From: Stenocarpella maydis
Taxonomy: Eukaryota; Ascomycota; Sordariomycetes; Diaporthales; Diaporthaceae
NCBI GenBank assembly: GCA_002270565.1
Contig: NQMI01000007.1
Coordinates: 786,932-850,931, forward strand
Length of the DNA: 64,000 bases
Direction of reading: 5' to 3'
Made by a program: the position numbers and the translations under genes. The notes beneath the pieces were generated by a model. It was not told the origin of the DNA, did no database searches, and saw only the letters and a program-made list of their open reading frames with translations. This document shows positions 1 to 12,500 of this stretch, piece after piece. How positions within the stretch are numbered: position 1 is the stretch's first letter; every line of letters starts with the position of its first letter.

Positions 1-1571
1 GGGACCCCGTCCCCGTCCTCGCTGTCACTGTCGCCACGCGGGGATTCGGTGCTGAACAGGGCGTGGCAGGCTTCCATCGTCAGGGGGGCCAGTGGCGCGG
101 GGGTGGCGCCCCCCATGCAGTGGAAAGATGGGAGGGGAGACAGTGGCGGGGAGGACATCTCGAGGGGGAAGGGGGCGGCGTGCTGCCCCAGCATGGGGAT
201 GGGGACCTGGCCGGACTGTGCGGTGGCTTCTCCCACGGCGTACGCCCGGGGAATCCGCATCGGTCTGGGCCATGTGCAGGGCTCAGGGACCAGGTTATCC
301 GGGGGTGGTGGGCCGTGGAAGGGCCGTGGTTGCATGTAGGGCTCAAAGGGTGGCAGGCTAAAGGGCGGAAGATGGTTTCCTCTGGGCACATAGGGTGGCA
401 CCATTGGGCCTGGTGGAGGGGGCAACGGTGGCATGCCGCCCACTGGCATGTGAACAGGCAGAGGCACGAAAGGGTTGAAGCGTGGAGGAGGAAGAGGAGG
501 GGGAGGATACTCGTCCCTCATCGGTGGGTAATACGGGCTTCGGCTGCGACTGCGACTGCGGCTGCGGCTGCAAGGCCTGCCACGCTCGCGCAGGGGCGCC
601 ACCTCACGGCTTGGACGTGGGTATTTCCGAACGGGCGGGACAGGCCCGGGCGGGTTGGGCATTGGTGACAACGACCGCCCCCTGGGCCTGGGGAACCACC
701 CGTCCTGGACGTATTCCTTGCCGAAGCGCCTGATGTCCTTGGAGCGCTCACGCAGCCTCCTCTCTTGTTCATCGACGATCTTCCACGGGTTCCCAAACTC
801 CCGGGGCTGGTACATGCCCTTCTCATCAGCTGCCACCCTCCCCTCGGCGCCGCGGATGATGAAGAGGTACTCGACGCGCCGGGAGTCTCTGGCCTTCCAG
901 AAACCCTTCTTCTTGACCGGCTCGGGGGCGGCACTTGTGAACCGGTAGCGGTATTGCTCGCGCATCATGACCACTGTCCAGTCACGGCGGCGGAAGCGGT
1001 TGGAAGTAGACTCCTCGCGGTTGCGCAGGAGGCCGTTCAGGTTCGACTGGAGGGTGACGGGTAGCTTGCGGAGACGCTCATCCAGGTCCTGCTCGTACGT
1101 CTTTGGCTTGCCCCGGACGATGCGCGCGGCGAACCCTCGCCTGCTGGCGGCGTGATAGCTGTTCACGGAGGCGAGGGTCATGTCGGACAGCTCCTCCTGC
1201 TCGTAAGCCTCCGTGCGGGAGACCACAAACGGCCTCTCCTCGTCGTGGGCAGAGAGTATATCGAGACCGCAGGCCGTCAACCTGGTGACGTCGTGGTCGT
1301 CCTCGTGCGACATGCACAGGACCCAGGCTTCGTAGACGGGCTGCGATGCGCACCGGTCCTTGGCCACACGGTACGAGGGGAGACGCTCGCGGGGGCAATA
1401 GGAGTCGTAGGACTCATACGACGACACGCTGGCAACACTGCGGGCGTCGTCGTCCATGCTGCCCCCGGGGAGGGTGTACTCTTCAGCCATGTAGCTGCTG
1501 CCAGAGTACGCGTCGTCGTTGTCCTCGGCGGGGCGTGCTGCCCGCCCCTTGAACTCGGGCGTTGCCGACAT
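1..1571 (-). CDS. RS/proline-rich hypothetical protein (5' part, runs off left edge)
   Basis: I do not recognise a named family. The reading frame opens with an ATG at 1571 and stays open to the window edge, over 520 codons, so the 3' end is missing. The first ~120 residues are acidic and Ser/Tyr-rich. Residues ~130-270 form a charged, probably folded region with a RRRDWTVVMMREQYRYRF stretch and an ...EYLFIIRGAEGR strand. After that come an Arg-Ser dipeptide run (SRSRSRSRSRSP) and a long low-complexity stretch rich in Pro, Met and Phe. RS dipeptides are typical of RNA-processing or nuclear-speckle proteins, but that is only a compositional hint. The gene is GC-rich with no intron needed in the visible part, and looks like an intact core gene flanking the accessory region. 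Confidence 0.75.
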   Translation of the reverse strand, partial: MSATPEFKGRAARPAEDNDDAYSGSSYMAEEYTLPGGSMDDDARSVASVSSYESYDSYCPRERLPSYRVAKDRCASQPVYEAWVLCMSHEDDHDVTRLTACGLDILSAHDEERPFVVSRTEAYEQEELSDMTLASVNSYHAASRRGFAARIVRGKPKTYEQDLDERLRKLPVTLQSNLNGLLRNREESTSNRFRRRDWTVVMMREQYRYRFTSAAPEPVKKKGFWKARDSRRVEYLFIIRGAEGRVAADEKGMYQPREFGNPWKIVDEQERRLRERSKDIRRFGKEYVQDGWFPRPRGRSLSPMPNPPGPVPPVRKYPRPSREVAPLRERGRPCSRSRSRSRSRSPYYPPMRDEYPPPPLPPPRFNPFVPLPVHMPVGGMPPLPPPPGPMVPPYVPRGNHLPPFSLPPFEPYMQPRPFHGPPPPDNLVPEPCTWPRPMRIPRAYAVGEATAQSGQVPIPMLGQHAAPFPLEMSSPPLSPLPSFHCMGGATPAPLAPLTMEACHALFSTESPRGDSDSEDGDGV

Positions 1572-4108
1572 TTTGCCGCCTTTCAGAGTGGGCAGGTTAC
1601 TGTCCGGCGCGAGGTAGAGCCGAGCAGGTGGCTCTGGACCACGAGAGGATAGGGAAAGGTGAAGATAATGGGGGGGTGAGGTGGAGGTGACGTGAGCCGT
1701 CAGCCTTACTTAAGTAGGCAGAGGACCTGGGGCCGGATGAGGCTCTGCTCTTCCTCCTCCCCCGCCCCATCTCGTCAAATTGCCAGCATCACGTGCGGAT
1801 GCAACCTCCCGTATTGGACAGGCTGCATGGAAGATCGAGGCGGCACCTGGTGCAACACAACAGCAGCTCTAGTTCTCGGGATGGGCAGACTCGCGAGGGA
1901 GGCCGGCTTCACGGCCAATCGAGGCCTCTGGAACAAGACCGCCCAGGCGGTCTTGTCCGTGCGCGAGGCGAGCATTTCTGCCTGGAACTGCCTGGATCAG
2001 CCCCGGAGGGCCGGGCTTCGCATTGGCACATGTGCGCAGACAGCAGTTGCGACGTCGGGGGGTGACGGGACACCTGACCTCATGCAGGCTGCCGGATGGG
2101 TCCTACACCCTCAGAAGGGGACGACGAATTGGGTGTGCATGTTGGGGCCGCCATGTCAGCACCATCTGCCGCTATCCGGCCAGCCGAGAAGTGATGGTCT
2201 TGCCCATGAGCCCTTCCGATTGGGACGCTTGAGCTTGTGTGCGTCGATATCACCTTCTGCGTGGCTGCAGTTGCCTAAATAGTTTTGCGGCGCAGCCTGC
2301 ATCCAGCTCTGCATCTTGCCCACGCCCGTGAGGTGTGGACGTGCAGCCTCATACGACCTGGCATGTGAGCTGACCTCGACGGGCATGGCCGGGTCCTGCC
2401 AGCATGCTGACATCAGCCTTTCACAACCTCACTCGATTTCGGTTCATCTGGGGTGCTCCTAGGCGTGCTGCTATGCAAGCCACTCTACAATTGACTATCA
2501 GCCCCCCCTCAAAGACAACCAGCTTGACGGCCTGAAACAGGTGCCACAGGTCAATCAAGTTGAGCGCCTTTGCCGCACCGGATAGCGCTCACCGGAGCGG
2601 GCTTGTGTCACGACGCTACATCTTCGAGATATTGCCGCTTTGCCAGCGGTATTCCACGAATGTGCCTCTTGTCAGAATAGTATCTAGACTCTAGTTTTGC
2701 TCGAGTTGTGAGACCCGACTAGTACACATATGTACGGTGTGAGAGGGGAGGAAATACGACTTTGGCGACCTTACCGGCTTTTCAACCAGTCTTTTATACC
2801 AAGGCTGAGATTTCTTTTTATTTTTTGGTGAGACAGCATTTACTTTGAGGATACACTCACCACATCCCTACACTTATTATGCTCTTCCGCAACTGGGTTG
2901 TTGTGTCTCCACCACTATGCGTTAACTCTTGAGGCTGCACCCTTTGAAGTTGTAGCCATGAGGTGACAGAGCACTACGAAAAGGAATGTCTATTCAGAGA
3001 CGGGCGAGCTAACTTTGAGGCAGAGATTTTCCGATAATACTGTTGATTACTACTGGTTTCGGGCTTGTTTATTGGGGGTAGGCGATATGGCTGCCTGTTT
3101 TCCGCCTGGCCTGTCTGCTACCCACAGAATGCAAATAACGAGCTCACGAGTCCTTTGTCGGTCTGAAGCTTGTCAGCCCCGCTCATCCTTACCGGCAGCA
3201 TCTCAAATCTACAACCGGACCTCACGGGTGAGTCTAAGATGTCATGTTATCAGGCACACCGTGCGCTGGAAGCGGTGCGAACTCTACAGTAGGTGTGAAC
3301 TCAAAGAACAGGGCGTCCGAGGGGCTCCGAAACCTTGATGGCAAAGCTTAACGGCCGCTAGAGGATGGCATGATCAACCATATTTTGACCTGGTCGAACA
3401 CTCCCGTTCCCACAATTGTCTGGACCAGGATGGATGGACAATTGATCGCGGTTGCCAACCGCGGGAAATGACTGAAAAAACTTAGTTCTCCCCCCATGCG
3501 GAGACTAGCAGCTCGGCTCCGGCGTGGCTGACAAAGATCGAGATGAGATGCCATGGTTTTGTAATCACCTTGTTGTCCAGCGAGGTACCTAGCCAGGAGG
3601 CATGGTTTCCCTGGGTAGTTAGATATTAAATCCCGATTATCTGGTCCCACAATCAACGCCGTCCCCTTGGCCGTTAATATGATCACCTCGCATGGCAGCT
3701 AGCTTTACTACACTATTATCCAGCCCAATCGTTTCCCCAAATTCGTTCCAAACTCTAATAAAGTCTACTACGCTAAGAATCACACGTGTATACCCTCTTG
3801 AGCTTGACCCATGTGCAACCGTCGTACTTGCCGACCGCCGCAGCTAGAGTGCAACGTGCAACTTCAAATAGTTCAGGAGTCTTGGTTCACCATCAACAGG
3901 GATCCACCTCTTTAACACTTTGCCTCTATGAACCTTTGCTTCTAAGAGCACCGGAAGATCCATTATCCACCAAGACGACCTCGCATCCGCATATCATGGC
4001 GAGACAGGCCGACGTTGAGATCTGAATCTCATCAACAGTTAGGAAGGAAGTAAGACGAAGCTTAAATCTCTTCATCCTGCCAGCGTGTAAATGTATTTTG
4101 CACATTGC

Positions 4109-4159
4109 CACGAGACCCCAACTCCATCCAATGACACGAGACCCCAACTCCATTCAACA
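4109..4159. repeat. 26-bp tandem duplication
   Basis: Two nearly identical adjacent copies of a unit beginning cacgagaccccaactccat, differing at the 3' side of the unit. It lies in non-coding DNA and no function is apparent. Confidence 0.8.
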
Positions 4160-6445
4160 TGCGGACAGTGATATCGAGGACTGTAACGTTCACACACTAA
4201 AGGGGGCCTTGGACGATGTGGTAATGTTTTCCATAGCCATGGTTTAGTTCCGCTGTAACTGTATATTCGACCAGGCTAGCGAAGTTCGGCGGGGAGATAT
4301 AGAATGAGTACTCGCCCCGGCCGATGCCGTGGGCCACCCCTTAGCTGCTTGTCCTGTCGTCGCATCCCGCCCGGAGCAGCTTCTGGTGTGTAGTACAGGC
4401 ACAGCCGCAGAGCCCAGGCTCGCAAGAGCTCGACACGTGGCTAGCTACAACCTAAGGAGAACCTACGGGAATATTTCGGATTCAAGGACACCGTCGTGTC
4501 CATGACCGGCCCTCCCGCATCGCTGAACCTGCCCCCGCGAGCGGCCGCAAGCACGGCGTCACCCACCCCAGCAACCGATTATCATCATTCAGATGAGAAG
4601 AGGGCCGGCCTCACTCGGGCCGTTCCAGGCGTTGTGGGTTGAGTGATGGTAGTGACCCCTGCACGTGCGGTGACGCCAGAGGAACTAGTGTAGAGCCAGC
4701 GAGCTTACCCAGGATCGGAAGGTGGGTGAGGTTGAGGGTCGAACGTTTAACCGATAATAGTCAAAGAAGATATTGGTCTAGACCATGAGAGTCAAACCGA
4801 ATCGAGCACGTTCCGTGTTAAAAACAGAAGTGATTTGGGGTACGCTAGTCTCTCAGTTGAACTTTCCGGTATCTAGCGGGGCTCCACAGTCGCTGCTCTT
4901 CATGAGCTCGGTAATTCATATGCTTATGGTCAGAAATTTGTCAGCCTTTGAGACGTCCGATAGAGGCATGGCGAACATAATAGCAAGATAGTAACATTCC
5001 CATAACAAAATACTGCAGCAGTCGTAGAGTTATCCATTCTCGGACTGCACTCAGTATTGTAACAAGAAATGCCATACCACTGCACCCTGTATTAATGAGG
5101 AAGAGGGAGACGTGCGAGTTGGACGCGGTTCACCAGAACCAGAGATGGAGGTTACTACGGTGAGAGGGGAGAAGGGGGCAGGCCGTCAGGCCCTATACAG
5201 GCGGTGCGTGGATGTGAAAAAATCTAACGGCTTGAATGTTTCTATTATCTCTCGAAGACTACATCCCCGGCTGTCTCCAGGCTAGCCCCAGGGATAATGA
5301 TGCGTTTCTATTTGCGCGGATCACTTGAGCACGGCTGAACTTGGGAAGAGAAGAGAATGGCCAGGTGGGCAGTTGCGAGTAACCCGTAAGACGGGCGTGC
5401 AAGGGGCGCGAACGATGGTTACTATCCACAACGGCTCCTGCATCGTTATCAAGAACGGAACCCATGACCATAACAGATGTGGAAACCTGCCGACGATGCC
5501 ATCCGCCCTCTTCATGCAGCTTATCCTGAGCCCAGAAGCTGATCCACACTCCTGGTGCATGAATGTTCGTGAAAAGGCTTTCCGGAAGGTTGTGCAGTGG
5601 GTCCAACGTTCAGTATCTCGGTATCACAGCTCGTTGAAAGTAGACGACCGGTGAGAGGGGTCAGGTGCCCTCTTTGCCAATGTAATCAATAATTTTCTGC
5701 CGGCAAGTCGGCAAAACTTGATTTCGGATGCGGTGCCGCCGGTTGATCCTCTTTTCTCGCGATAGACCCATAGTTGAGGGACATCGGCTTCGTCAGTGAT
5801 GTTGGGTCTAAAGATAATGGGCCATATCCACATTGCACAACTGCCGACCCAACATGCATGAGACCCCCACGGGTCGATACACATTTTTCCCGTCCGCTCG
5901 TCCGCATTTCGTATCGTGACGGCTAGACAGGCCCAAGATCGTCATCGTCGATGGCATGATCTTGTGCATTAATCTCACGAGAGTACACCTATGCGGGCTC
6001 CAGGGTCCACTGCACATGTCCGGGCCTTGGTTTGCCCTAGTTACCTGCACCAAGGTTATATACTGTACACTATTGATCCCCGGCTGGGACGAGGCTTCCT
6101 GGGGCGATCCATATATCCCTCCACATCCCACGTGCTATCTTGCTCCACTTTACTCCGTAGTGGGTGTGAGACATGACATGTGGGCTGGCCATGACATACT
6201 TGACCCGTCGCCGCGGATACCTCGGCGCCGACTCAGGTTTGGCCACGTCCCCTGGTGGCGACATGTCGCATGCATGAGAGAGAGAGAGAGCATCGCCTCG
6301 TGCTCCGTAGCTCCGCGCAAACTCAAACGAGGCTCGGCCTATCTAGCTGCAATAGGCATGCCATGGTGGTCTAGTTTAATCGGGTGCCAACTGCAGGCGA
6401 CGGTCTGACAGAACTCGTTCACGTGGATTGCGCCCCCTGTTGTTG

Positions 6446-6527
6446 TGTCACCAACCTGCATTTTCATGTCACCAACCTGCATGTCTTGTCCACCAACGTG
6501 CATTGAAAAACGTGCCAACCTGCATGC
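6446..6527. repeat. Four degenerate 17-24 bp tandem units
   Basis: Four consecutive units share the core caccaacctgcat (6446, 6467, 6487 and about 6511). Spacers between cores vary in length. The array lies about 0.6 kb beyond the 3' end of the propeller-protein gene. Confidence 0.8.
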
Positions 6528-7039
6528 ACTTAGCACCGGAAGCGGAGAATGGTCCATGTAGACAACGCATTATGAGCCGACCCTCGAGGACCACCGCCAT
6601 GGGGTCAGAATCCGGATTCCTTGCTCCCTGAAACAGAAACGATTACACACTACTCCGTACCAGGTTTAATCTGCCGAGGGGTACATTTATTACCCAACGG
6701 GAACTTCCGCCGCTGGCTTCTCGACAGTCGGTACCCTGCTTATTAGTTACTGCTTTAGGAGCGCTGAAATTGCGCTTACAGGGCGGCATCCTCGCCTATC
6801 TCGACGAGCGAGATTTGGCGTGCACAGCATACTTATACTGGCCAAGTCACAAAACAGTGAAGATGAGGACTGAACATTATAGGTGGGTATTATTACCTTT
6901 ACAAAACTGAAGAGAACCATGAATACTGATGTTTCACCCCATACAAAAAAAAAAAAAAAAAGACTCCGGATGGCCGCCAAATGATACAGAATAGACAAGA
7001 GATGTGATGATGCCCCCCTTGTTCCCAGAGACGGGTCTC

Positions 7040-8020
7040 TCACTCGCGCCCTGAAACGAACACAGACACGCTCTCCGTTACTGTGACGTTCTGAAAGTCG
7101 GGCCAGGGATTCGAGCCGTCCTTCTTGACCCACGCCTTCTGCTCCTCCCTGTCCCCGTTGCAGACGACATACAGCGTCAGCTTGTCCCCGCCTTCATAGA
7201 AGGGCTCCACCGCCGTGGGGCTGTACAGGTTCTCCTTGACGACCGAGGAGGTGGCAACGATCTCGTCGCCATCCTTGTCGAGGTCTATCCGCCACAGCCA
7301 GTCGTTAGACATGCTGGCGGTCCAGGCGGCGCTCGCGTCGGGGGCGATGGCCAGCCCGTCGCAGTGCTCCACGTCGTCGCAGAGGACCTGCACGGGGCCC
7401 GTCGCAGCGACCGTGGGGCCCTCGACAGAGATGGGGAAGCGGCAGAGGGTCCCCGCGCTCGTGTTGGTGAACCAGACGAACCCCTCGGCGACCCGAAGCC
7501 GGTTCAGCCCGAAGGGGGCACCGTCCACCGGCGCCATGCTCGCGTCCTCCACAAGCACCTTGCTGGCCCCCGTGGCGATGTCCAGGGTGCAGATGCGGCT
7601 GCGTAAGCTATCGGCCACCAGTAGGCTGTGTTCGCTGGCCGGGATGATGCCGATCGAGAAGCCATAGCCGCTGAGGTCGGCGATCTTGGTGACTGTCAAC
7701 TCTGTGTTGGATGTGAATGCGACGCGCCACACTGCATACTCCTTGTCGTTGAACTGCATCGCGTCTATGTCTGGCTTCCCGGTGATGACGGCATACTCGT
7801 CGTTGCGGCCCGGAATCGGGCACAGGTTGATAAGGCCGGTGGCGTCGGGAAACATGTACACCTCCTCGGGCTCGGCCTCCCTGTCCTCGGGGTCGAAGGT
7901 GTAGAGGGCCGGCTCGTCTAGCCGCGACACTAATATGTAGCCGTTGGGCCGGAGGGCGAAGCCCTCAAACCAGGCATTCTGCGGGAGCTGAGTGATGAGG
8001 TGGATGTCTCCCTCGACCAT
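7040..8020 (-). CDS. SMP-30/gluconolactonase-like six-bladed beta-propeller protein
   Basis: A single-exon 326-aa protein. Repeated propeller-blade signatures run along its length: WFEGFALRPNGYILVSRLD near the N-terminus, then GLINLCPIPGRND, GFSIGIIPASEHSLLVADS, FGLNRLRVAEGFVWFTNT and HCDGLAIAPDASAAWT. The alternating pattern (G-hydrophobic, then DS/TNT turns) is that of the SMP-30/gluconolactonase/LRE superfamily, which includes lactonases and strictosidine-synthase-like folds. No signal peptide or membrane segment is visible, so it is probably cytosolic. It is transcribed divergently from the PKS across a 1.55-kb shared upstream region, the arrangement expected of a co-regulated pathway gene. 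A lactone-forming, lactone-opening or cyclising role on the polyketide is inference. The substrate cannot be read from the sequence. Confidence 0.85.
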   Translation of the reverse strand: MVEGDIHLITQLPQNAWFEGFALRPNGYILVSRLDEPALYTFDPEDREAEPEEVYMFPDATGLINLCPIPGRNDEYAVITGKPDIDAMQFNDKEYAVWRVAFTSNTELTVTKIADLSGYGFSIGIIPASEHSLLVADSLRSRICTLDIATGASKVLVEDASMAPVDGAPFGLNRLRVAEGFVWFTNTSAGTLCRFPISVEGPTVAATGPVQVLCDDVEHCDGLAIAPDASAAWTASMSNDWLWRIDLDKDGDEIVATSSVVKENLYSPTAVEPFYEGGDKLTLYVVCNGDREEQKAWVKKDGSNPWPDFQNVTVTESVSVFVSGRE

Positions 8021-9575
8021 CTTGGCTGGCTGCTCTAGCTCTAGCTTCTGGGTAGGGCGAGGAGGCGCTCTGGACTAATGCGATCCTGCGGCCGCGCGTG
8101 CACCAATATCCGGATGGTATCCAGTGTCCAGCGTGTGTGTGCGTGTGTGTGCGTGTGTGCGCCTATTTATGGATATGTCTCCGGCCGTTGTCGAGTGAGG
8201 ATGGCGGACCACAACCGGGCCGGTCGCCTGAGCCTCCGAGAGTCGTGTGTCAGCGAGTTGCTATGTTAAGGAGCGTGGGGGATCCCAACGAGGTCATCCT
8301 AGTTCCGGAGGAAGATATGGACCGCGCACGCAAGGGCTCCACGCGTCTGCTGGCGATATGTGGCCTGGGACGCGACGAGACAGATGATGGAGTGAGGTTG
8401 AGGTGAGGTGAAGCGAGGCGAGGTGAAGCAAAAAGCCAGGCGGAAGCCAGCGGAGGAGAACAGACTCTGCTGCCCTGTGCGCACTGCCTGTCCACCAGTG
8501 GGAGATCAAGACTACCTCAGGAAGAACATTGAGGCAGAGGCCACGGGCCCCCGGCGAGAGCTGAGCGGGAGAGGACAAGCGCGAACGGCAGGATTTTTCC
8601 ACGCTTGGAATCTCAACCCAATGCCGGGGATCCCTTCCGCCCACCAAGATGTCCTCACGCACACCCCCCCCCTCCTTTCTGCCATCTTGCACCCCCACAA
8701 AAAAATGGATAAGGTTCAGAGCCATTATCAAACAATGCTAGCCTGGTGCAGACTACGGCTTGACCCCTGTAGACACATCGGCAAAGGTACATTGTACCCT
8801 GTGGGCCCAGATGGATATTATTACAGGGGGCGGGCTGGATAGTCGATACATAAGTACCTACGCATCGGATCGACAACCACTGCGCCTGTAGCTTCCGCGA
8901 CGTTTGCGCGTGGCTGTCGCGGTTGTCGACACCCTCCTTGAATAGTGTGCGGATCCTTCTTCGCAGGGTGGTGCATCTCTGGCACCTGCTGCCCCATCCT
9001 GCCCCATCCGCCTCGTCGTCGGCATGCCGACAGCTGGCTGCATATGCCACTGGCCGGACTGGACAGGGCGGCCGTGGGATCAGGCTATTATCGCGAGCCA
9101 CAGCTAGCCGGGTTTTTGGCGAGGCGGCCAGGATGCGGCCCAGAGGGTCAGCAGCGATGGATCATGGGTCGGCGATACTCAGACGCCAACGGGCGGGCCA
9201 TGGCTACCTCGGGTAGGCTATTGTGGCAGACTTGGCCCTCAGCCCGCGGTGGGTATTGAGCATACATAGTGATGCTCGAGCTCATATTACATGCACGGCC
9301 CTTGGGATCCTGCCACCGGCCCTCGTCCCGTCTCTAAGCACCATTCCAGTTATCATTATTGCTGCTGTGAAACGGTTGTTCTCTCTGCCTTGCGATCCTG
9401 GCCCGCTCACACAGGTGACTTGTGCAAGCATTGGATTGTACTGCGGCCGTTGAACACCAAGGGACAGGCAGTTGGATCGTTTCATGCATACAAAACAAAG
9501 GCACGGACTGCGGTGTTCTGTGCGCACCGTTCCCACCCTCCCACCCTCCCGCAACCCGCTGGACGCCCGACACGG
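8021..9575. promoter_or_regulatory. Divergent intergenic region between propeller gene and PKS
   Basis: About 1.55 kb without a supportable gene, holding the promoters of both flanking genes. It contains a GT/GC microsatellite at about 8123-8162, a GAGGTGA-type repeat patch near 8393-8430 and a C-rich run near 8663. I could not identify a specific regulator-binding site. Confidence 0.55.
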
Positions 9576-12500
9576 ATGCCACTTCGCGGCATGGGGGACA
9601 CATTTGGCGATGCCAGCGCACCCGTCGCCATTGTGGGTGTCTCCGGGAGGTTCCCCGGGGACGCCTCATCGCCAGACCGGCTGTGGGAGCTGGTGTCCAA
9701 GGGTCGATCAGCCCTGGCTGAGGTGCCGGGGGGCCGATACAACATCGATGCTTTTTATCACCCAAGTGCCGACCACCAGGGCACGCATAATGCGCGGGGC
9801 GGTTACTACCGTGAGTGCCCGCCCGCCCGACCGGCTCGTGCCTCTGTGACGCTGCTGACGCAGCTCCTCCTAAAAGTCCAGGAAGATGTTGCGACATTTG
9901 ACGCCCCGTTTTTTCGAATCACGGCCCAGGAGGCCCAAGCCATGGACCCTTCCCAGCGCCTGGCCCTTGAGCTGAGTTATGAAGCCCTGGAGAATGGTAT
10001 CTACCCGCACCGGCACCACACCCCCCCCCTTCCCCTGAGGAACCGAGCGCTGATCATCCGCAGCTGGCGTCTCGATCCAGGCAGTGGCTGGCTCTCAGAC
10101 CGGATGCTACATGGCAACATGCCTGCGCGACTACGCCAATCTGCGCGCCACAGACCCACATGAATACCCGTAAGTCTGCTCGATTGGACCCGTGGCATGA
10201 TTGACAGGCCAGCAAGGAAGCGAACACTCAGTGACAATGGTGCAATAGCCGCTACGAGGCGAATGGGAGCATGGGCACTGCGATGATCTCGAACCGCATC
10301 TCATGGTTCTTTGATCTAAAGGGCCCGAGCTTGAGCCTGGACACGGCGTGCTCGTCGTCGCTTGTTGCCCTCCATCTGGCGGTCCAAAGTATACGGTCTG
10401 GAGAGACCACTCAGGTCAGGCAACAATGCACCGCCCATCAGTCCAGCCCGAGCACAAGTTGACCTTGCGTGCAGGCCCTCGTAGGGGCGACGAATCTGAT
10501 CTTAATGCCCGAGACGTCAAACCATCTCAGCACCTTGACGTTCCTCAGCCCTGACGCCAAGTCCAAAGCATTTGATGCGAGCGGTAAGCAGGAACCCCAC
10601 AATACCACCCACCCGGTGATCGCGGAACCTGTCACATTGCTTCCGTGTCCCTTGGGCTCAGAGATAGTGTAATCTGTGCCGCTGCGTCACATTCCCGGCA
10701 GGGACTGGCCCGAGGCTGCCATTGGACGCTGCGGCTCACGCTCCACAGCATGTGAGCCGCCTTGCGGCTGTTGATTTAGGAAGCTGACTGGATGTGCTGC
10801 AGCGAATGGATACGCCCGAGGCGAGGGGGTCTGTGTAATCCTTGTCAAGTCCCTGGCGAAGGCCCTCGAGGACGGTGATTCAATCCGTGCCGTCATCCGT
10901 GGGACAGCCGTCAACCACGATGGCCGGACGCCAGGGATCAATCTGCCGTCTACCGCTGCGCAGGAGGCAATGATCCGCGCTGCTTACGAGAACGCGGGTC
11001 TGGGGTATTCTGAAACGGGCTACTTTGAGGCGCATGGCACCGGCACCGCAGCGGGTGATCCCCTGGAGACCGCCGCTGTTGGCCGTGTCTTTGCGTCAAG
11101 CAGAAGACCGGGCCAGCCATTGTATATCGGCTCCGTGAAGAGTAATATTGGCCACCTGGAGGGTGGCGCAGGGCTTGCCGGCCTCATCAAGGCCTTGTAC
11201 ATCCTGGAAAAGGGGGAGATCCCGGCAAACCTGTGGTTGCAGAAACTGAATCCCAAGATCGATCTGGATGGCTGGGGACTTGCCGTCAGTATTCATCTGC
11301 TCCTCAAGTCCGATCCGAAGCAGCGAACTACAAAGCAATTATGCTGACCAGCCACACAGATTCCCACTGCCCTTACGCCCTGGCCAACCACTGGGCTTCG
11401 CCGCATCAGCGTCAACTCCTTCGGCTACGGCGGGACCAACGCACATTGCATCGTGGACGACGCATATCACTATCTGACCAGCCATGGCCTCTCCGGACGC
11501 CACAATACCCGTCCGCTCGTCGCATACGAGCCGTCAAGCCCGGGCTTGTGGTCTGACTTGGGTTCTTCGTCTTCGGGGTTTAGCACGCCCAACACGGAAC
11601 AGGACAGCAGGCTCTCCCTGGCCTCCGTCCTGAGAGAGGCTTGCGAACCAGCAATACCAAAACTCCTCGTGTGGTCGTCCCACGAGCAGGGCGGCATCAG
11701 CAGGACAGCTGCAAACCTGGCCTCGTACCTCAGCCAGCATGCGTTCCCTCCGAGGCCCGCCCTCCTCCAGCGTCTTGCCTACACCCTCTCCGAGCGCCGC
11801 ACCCGTCTTCCATTCACGTCCTTCGCCGTCACCAGGTCGCTGGCTTTGGCCCCGTCCGCCCTCGCGGCGCCCGCCAGACCCGTCCGCCCCTCCTCCGAGA
11901 GCCCTACCGCCCTCTTCATCTTCACCGGGCAGGGCGCACAGTGGGCCGGCATGGGCCTCGAGCTGATGGCCTACACAACCTTCAGGCAGCGCATGTCCGA
12001 GGCGGCTGCACACCTGAGGGCCCTCGGCTGCGGGTGGGACCTCGTCGAGGAGATCAGCAGCCCGCGCGTCAACGAGCCTCAGGTCAGCCAGCCGGCATGC
12101 ACGGCCGTCCAGGTCGCACTGGTTGACTTGCTGGCGGACTGGGGCGTCAGGCCGGCGCTGGTGGTCGGGCACAGCAGTGGCGAGATCGGGGCTGCGTACG
12201 CCAAGGGCACCATCTCGCGTGCCGCTGCGTGGACTATTGCCTACCACCGCGGCAGGCTCTCTGCAGAACTTGACTCCGGTGGGAAGGAGATGGGCATGCT
12301 GGCTGTTGGTCTTGGGGAGCGGGAGACGCAGGAGTATTTCGACCGTGTCAGGGCTGATCCCAAGCCTGTTGTCGCGTGCATCAACTCCCCCGTCAGTGTC
12401 ACCGTGTCGGGCTCTGTGGATGGATTACAAGAGCTACAGGACATGATTGGCAGTCGAGCGTTCAGCAGGAGGCTGGTTGTCAAGACGGCATACCACAGCC

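Larger units (their letters stand above)
1572..7039. other. Gene-poor intergenic stretch
   Basis: No coding region I can support. All open frames here are short, lack recognisable motifs and overlap one another on both strands. The stretch holds a 26-bp direct duplication near 4109-4160, a four-unit repeat at 6446-6527, an 18-A run near 6946 and several GA/CT-rich patches. Confidence 0.6.

Noticed and set aside
1692..2282. 196-codon plus-strand open frame upstream of the RS/proline-rich gene
   Set aside because: No motif, composition tracks local GC content, and it lies in the promoter region of a well-supported minus-strand gene.
5259..6408. Several overlapping 100-150 codon frames on both strands
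   Set aside because: Mutually exclusive frames, no family pattern, rare-residue-rich text, no intron or start context.
8250..8842. Open frames between the propeller gene and the PKS
   Set aside because: Low-complexity, GA-rich translation and no motif; better explained as shared promoter DNA.
11534..12247. 237-codon minus-strand frame inside the PKS
   Set aside because: Shadow of the GC-rich PKS coding strand; the plus-strand frame carries the AT-domain catalytic motifs.
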